Source: Deltaproteobacteria bacterium (lineage in GTDB: Bacteria; Desulfobacterota; Desulfofervidia; Desulfofervidales; DG-60). Taken from it: a stretch of DNA of 31,651 bases. This document shows, piece by piece, positions 31,600 to 31,651 of the stretch. Location: the NCBI GenBank assembly GCA_021163945.1, contig JAGGTC010000080.1, forward strand, positions 1 to 31,651, read 5' to 3'. The notes below the pieces were generated by a model. That model had not been told where the DNA came from. It saw only the letters and a program-made list of their open reading frames with translations, and ran no database searches. Every line of letters begins with the position of its first letter. Positions within the stretch are counted from its first letter, which is position 1. The position numbers were made by a program, and so were the translations under genes.

Positions 31600-31651
31600 C
31601 TAATCTGTAAATTCCTCAACCTCCCCTTCCCTGATCTCCTTTATTATTGCC
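31600..31651 (-). CDS. C-terminal end of an unidentified ORF (partial)
   Basis: On the minus strand the last 16 codons at the right edge read AIIKEIREGEVEEFTD and end at TAG (complement of 31600-31602). The start lies outside the window. The piece is too short to identify; its charged helical character slightly resembles the beginning of ECF sigma factors, in which case it would be a broken gene. The 66 bases between it and the rhodanese start hold two GGAGG motifs and very short ORFs only, with no clear promoter. Confidence 0.35.
   Translation of the reverse strand, partial: AIIKEIREGEVEEFTD

Noticed and set aside
1..31651. tRNA genes, CRISPR arrays, insertion sequences, prophage or integrase genes
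   Set aside because: None was seen by eye: no cloverleaf-like acceptor/T-loop sets, no regularly spaced repeats, and no transposase or integrase motifs.

Overview
The window looks like a chromosomal segment of an anaerobic, sulfate- or sulfite-reducing bacterium of the Desulfobacterota type. The main evidence is a complete dsrMKJOP operon preceded by an RsbRD-domain gene. Supporting evidence is a set of sulfide-using biosynthetic genes, several Fe-S proteins, a Gram-negative type YidC and a Tat-exported Fe-S protein. Base composition is moderately AT-rich. Genes are tightly packed and often overlap by 1-22 bases. No tRNA, rRNA, CRISPR array, insertion sequence or phage gene was seen, and no gene-free stretch exceeds about 160 bases.

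Layout. (1) 1-5746, minus strand: alaC, hom, a phosphoglycerate-mutase-type proposed homoserine kinase, an unlisted 47-residue basic protein, then rpmH-rnpA-yidD-yidC, with yidC running off the left edge. (2) 5885-12243, plus strand: hisH, a geranylgeranyl-reductase-type flavoprotein, pheT, an IHF/HU protein, a short N-acetylglutamate synthase, a PmbA/TldE protein and a DUF2905 membrane protein. (3) 12220-13089, minus: a six-helix half-size MFS protein and a 2[4Fe-4S] ferredoxin with its own terminator and two candidate promoters. (4) 13245-19020, minus: RsbRD-dsrM-dsrK-dsrJ-dsrO-dsrP. (5) 19119-21919: a DUF167 gene (plus), glycerate 2-kinase (minus) and a glucosyl-3-phosphoglycerate-synthase-like glycosyltransferase (plus). 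(6) 21920-29951, minus: pncB, the DUF39 homocysteine synthase and its NIL/ferredoxin partner, thi4, valS, a stand-alone Lrp/AsnC sensor domain and a second glycosyltransferase. (7) 30004-31651: a lipoprotein (plus) and an exported rhodanese (minus) meeting at a bidirectional terminator, then the tail of an unknown ORF.

How the genes fit together. The Dsr complex links the membrane quinone pool and periplasmic haem to cytoplasmic sulfur reduction. The resulting sulfide can feed homocysteine formation (DUF39 plus NIL-ferredoxin) and Thi4, which also consumes NAD; a NAD-pathway gene, pncB, heads that same run. Hom plus the PGM-like kinase would supply phosphohomoserine for threonine. Glycerate kinase with two glycosyltransferases suggests a glucosylglycerate-type compatible solute.

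The most notable signals are these. Several strong sigma-70-like promoters lie so close to the start codon that leaderless or near-leaderless mRNAs are predicted, including for the dsr operon. Thi4 has Glu at the active-site position where Cys or His is expected. A small Arg-rich protein begins immediately after, and in frame with, the stop of the kinase gene. Seven start codons (rnpA, alaC, pheT, dsrO, the RsbRD gene, glycerate kinase and the Lrp-domain gene) were moved downstream of the longest possible ORF.
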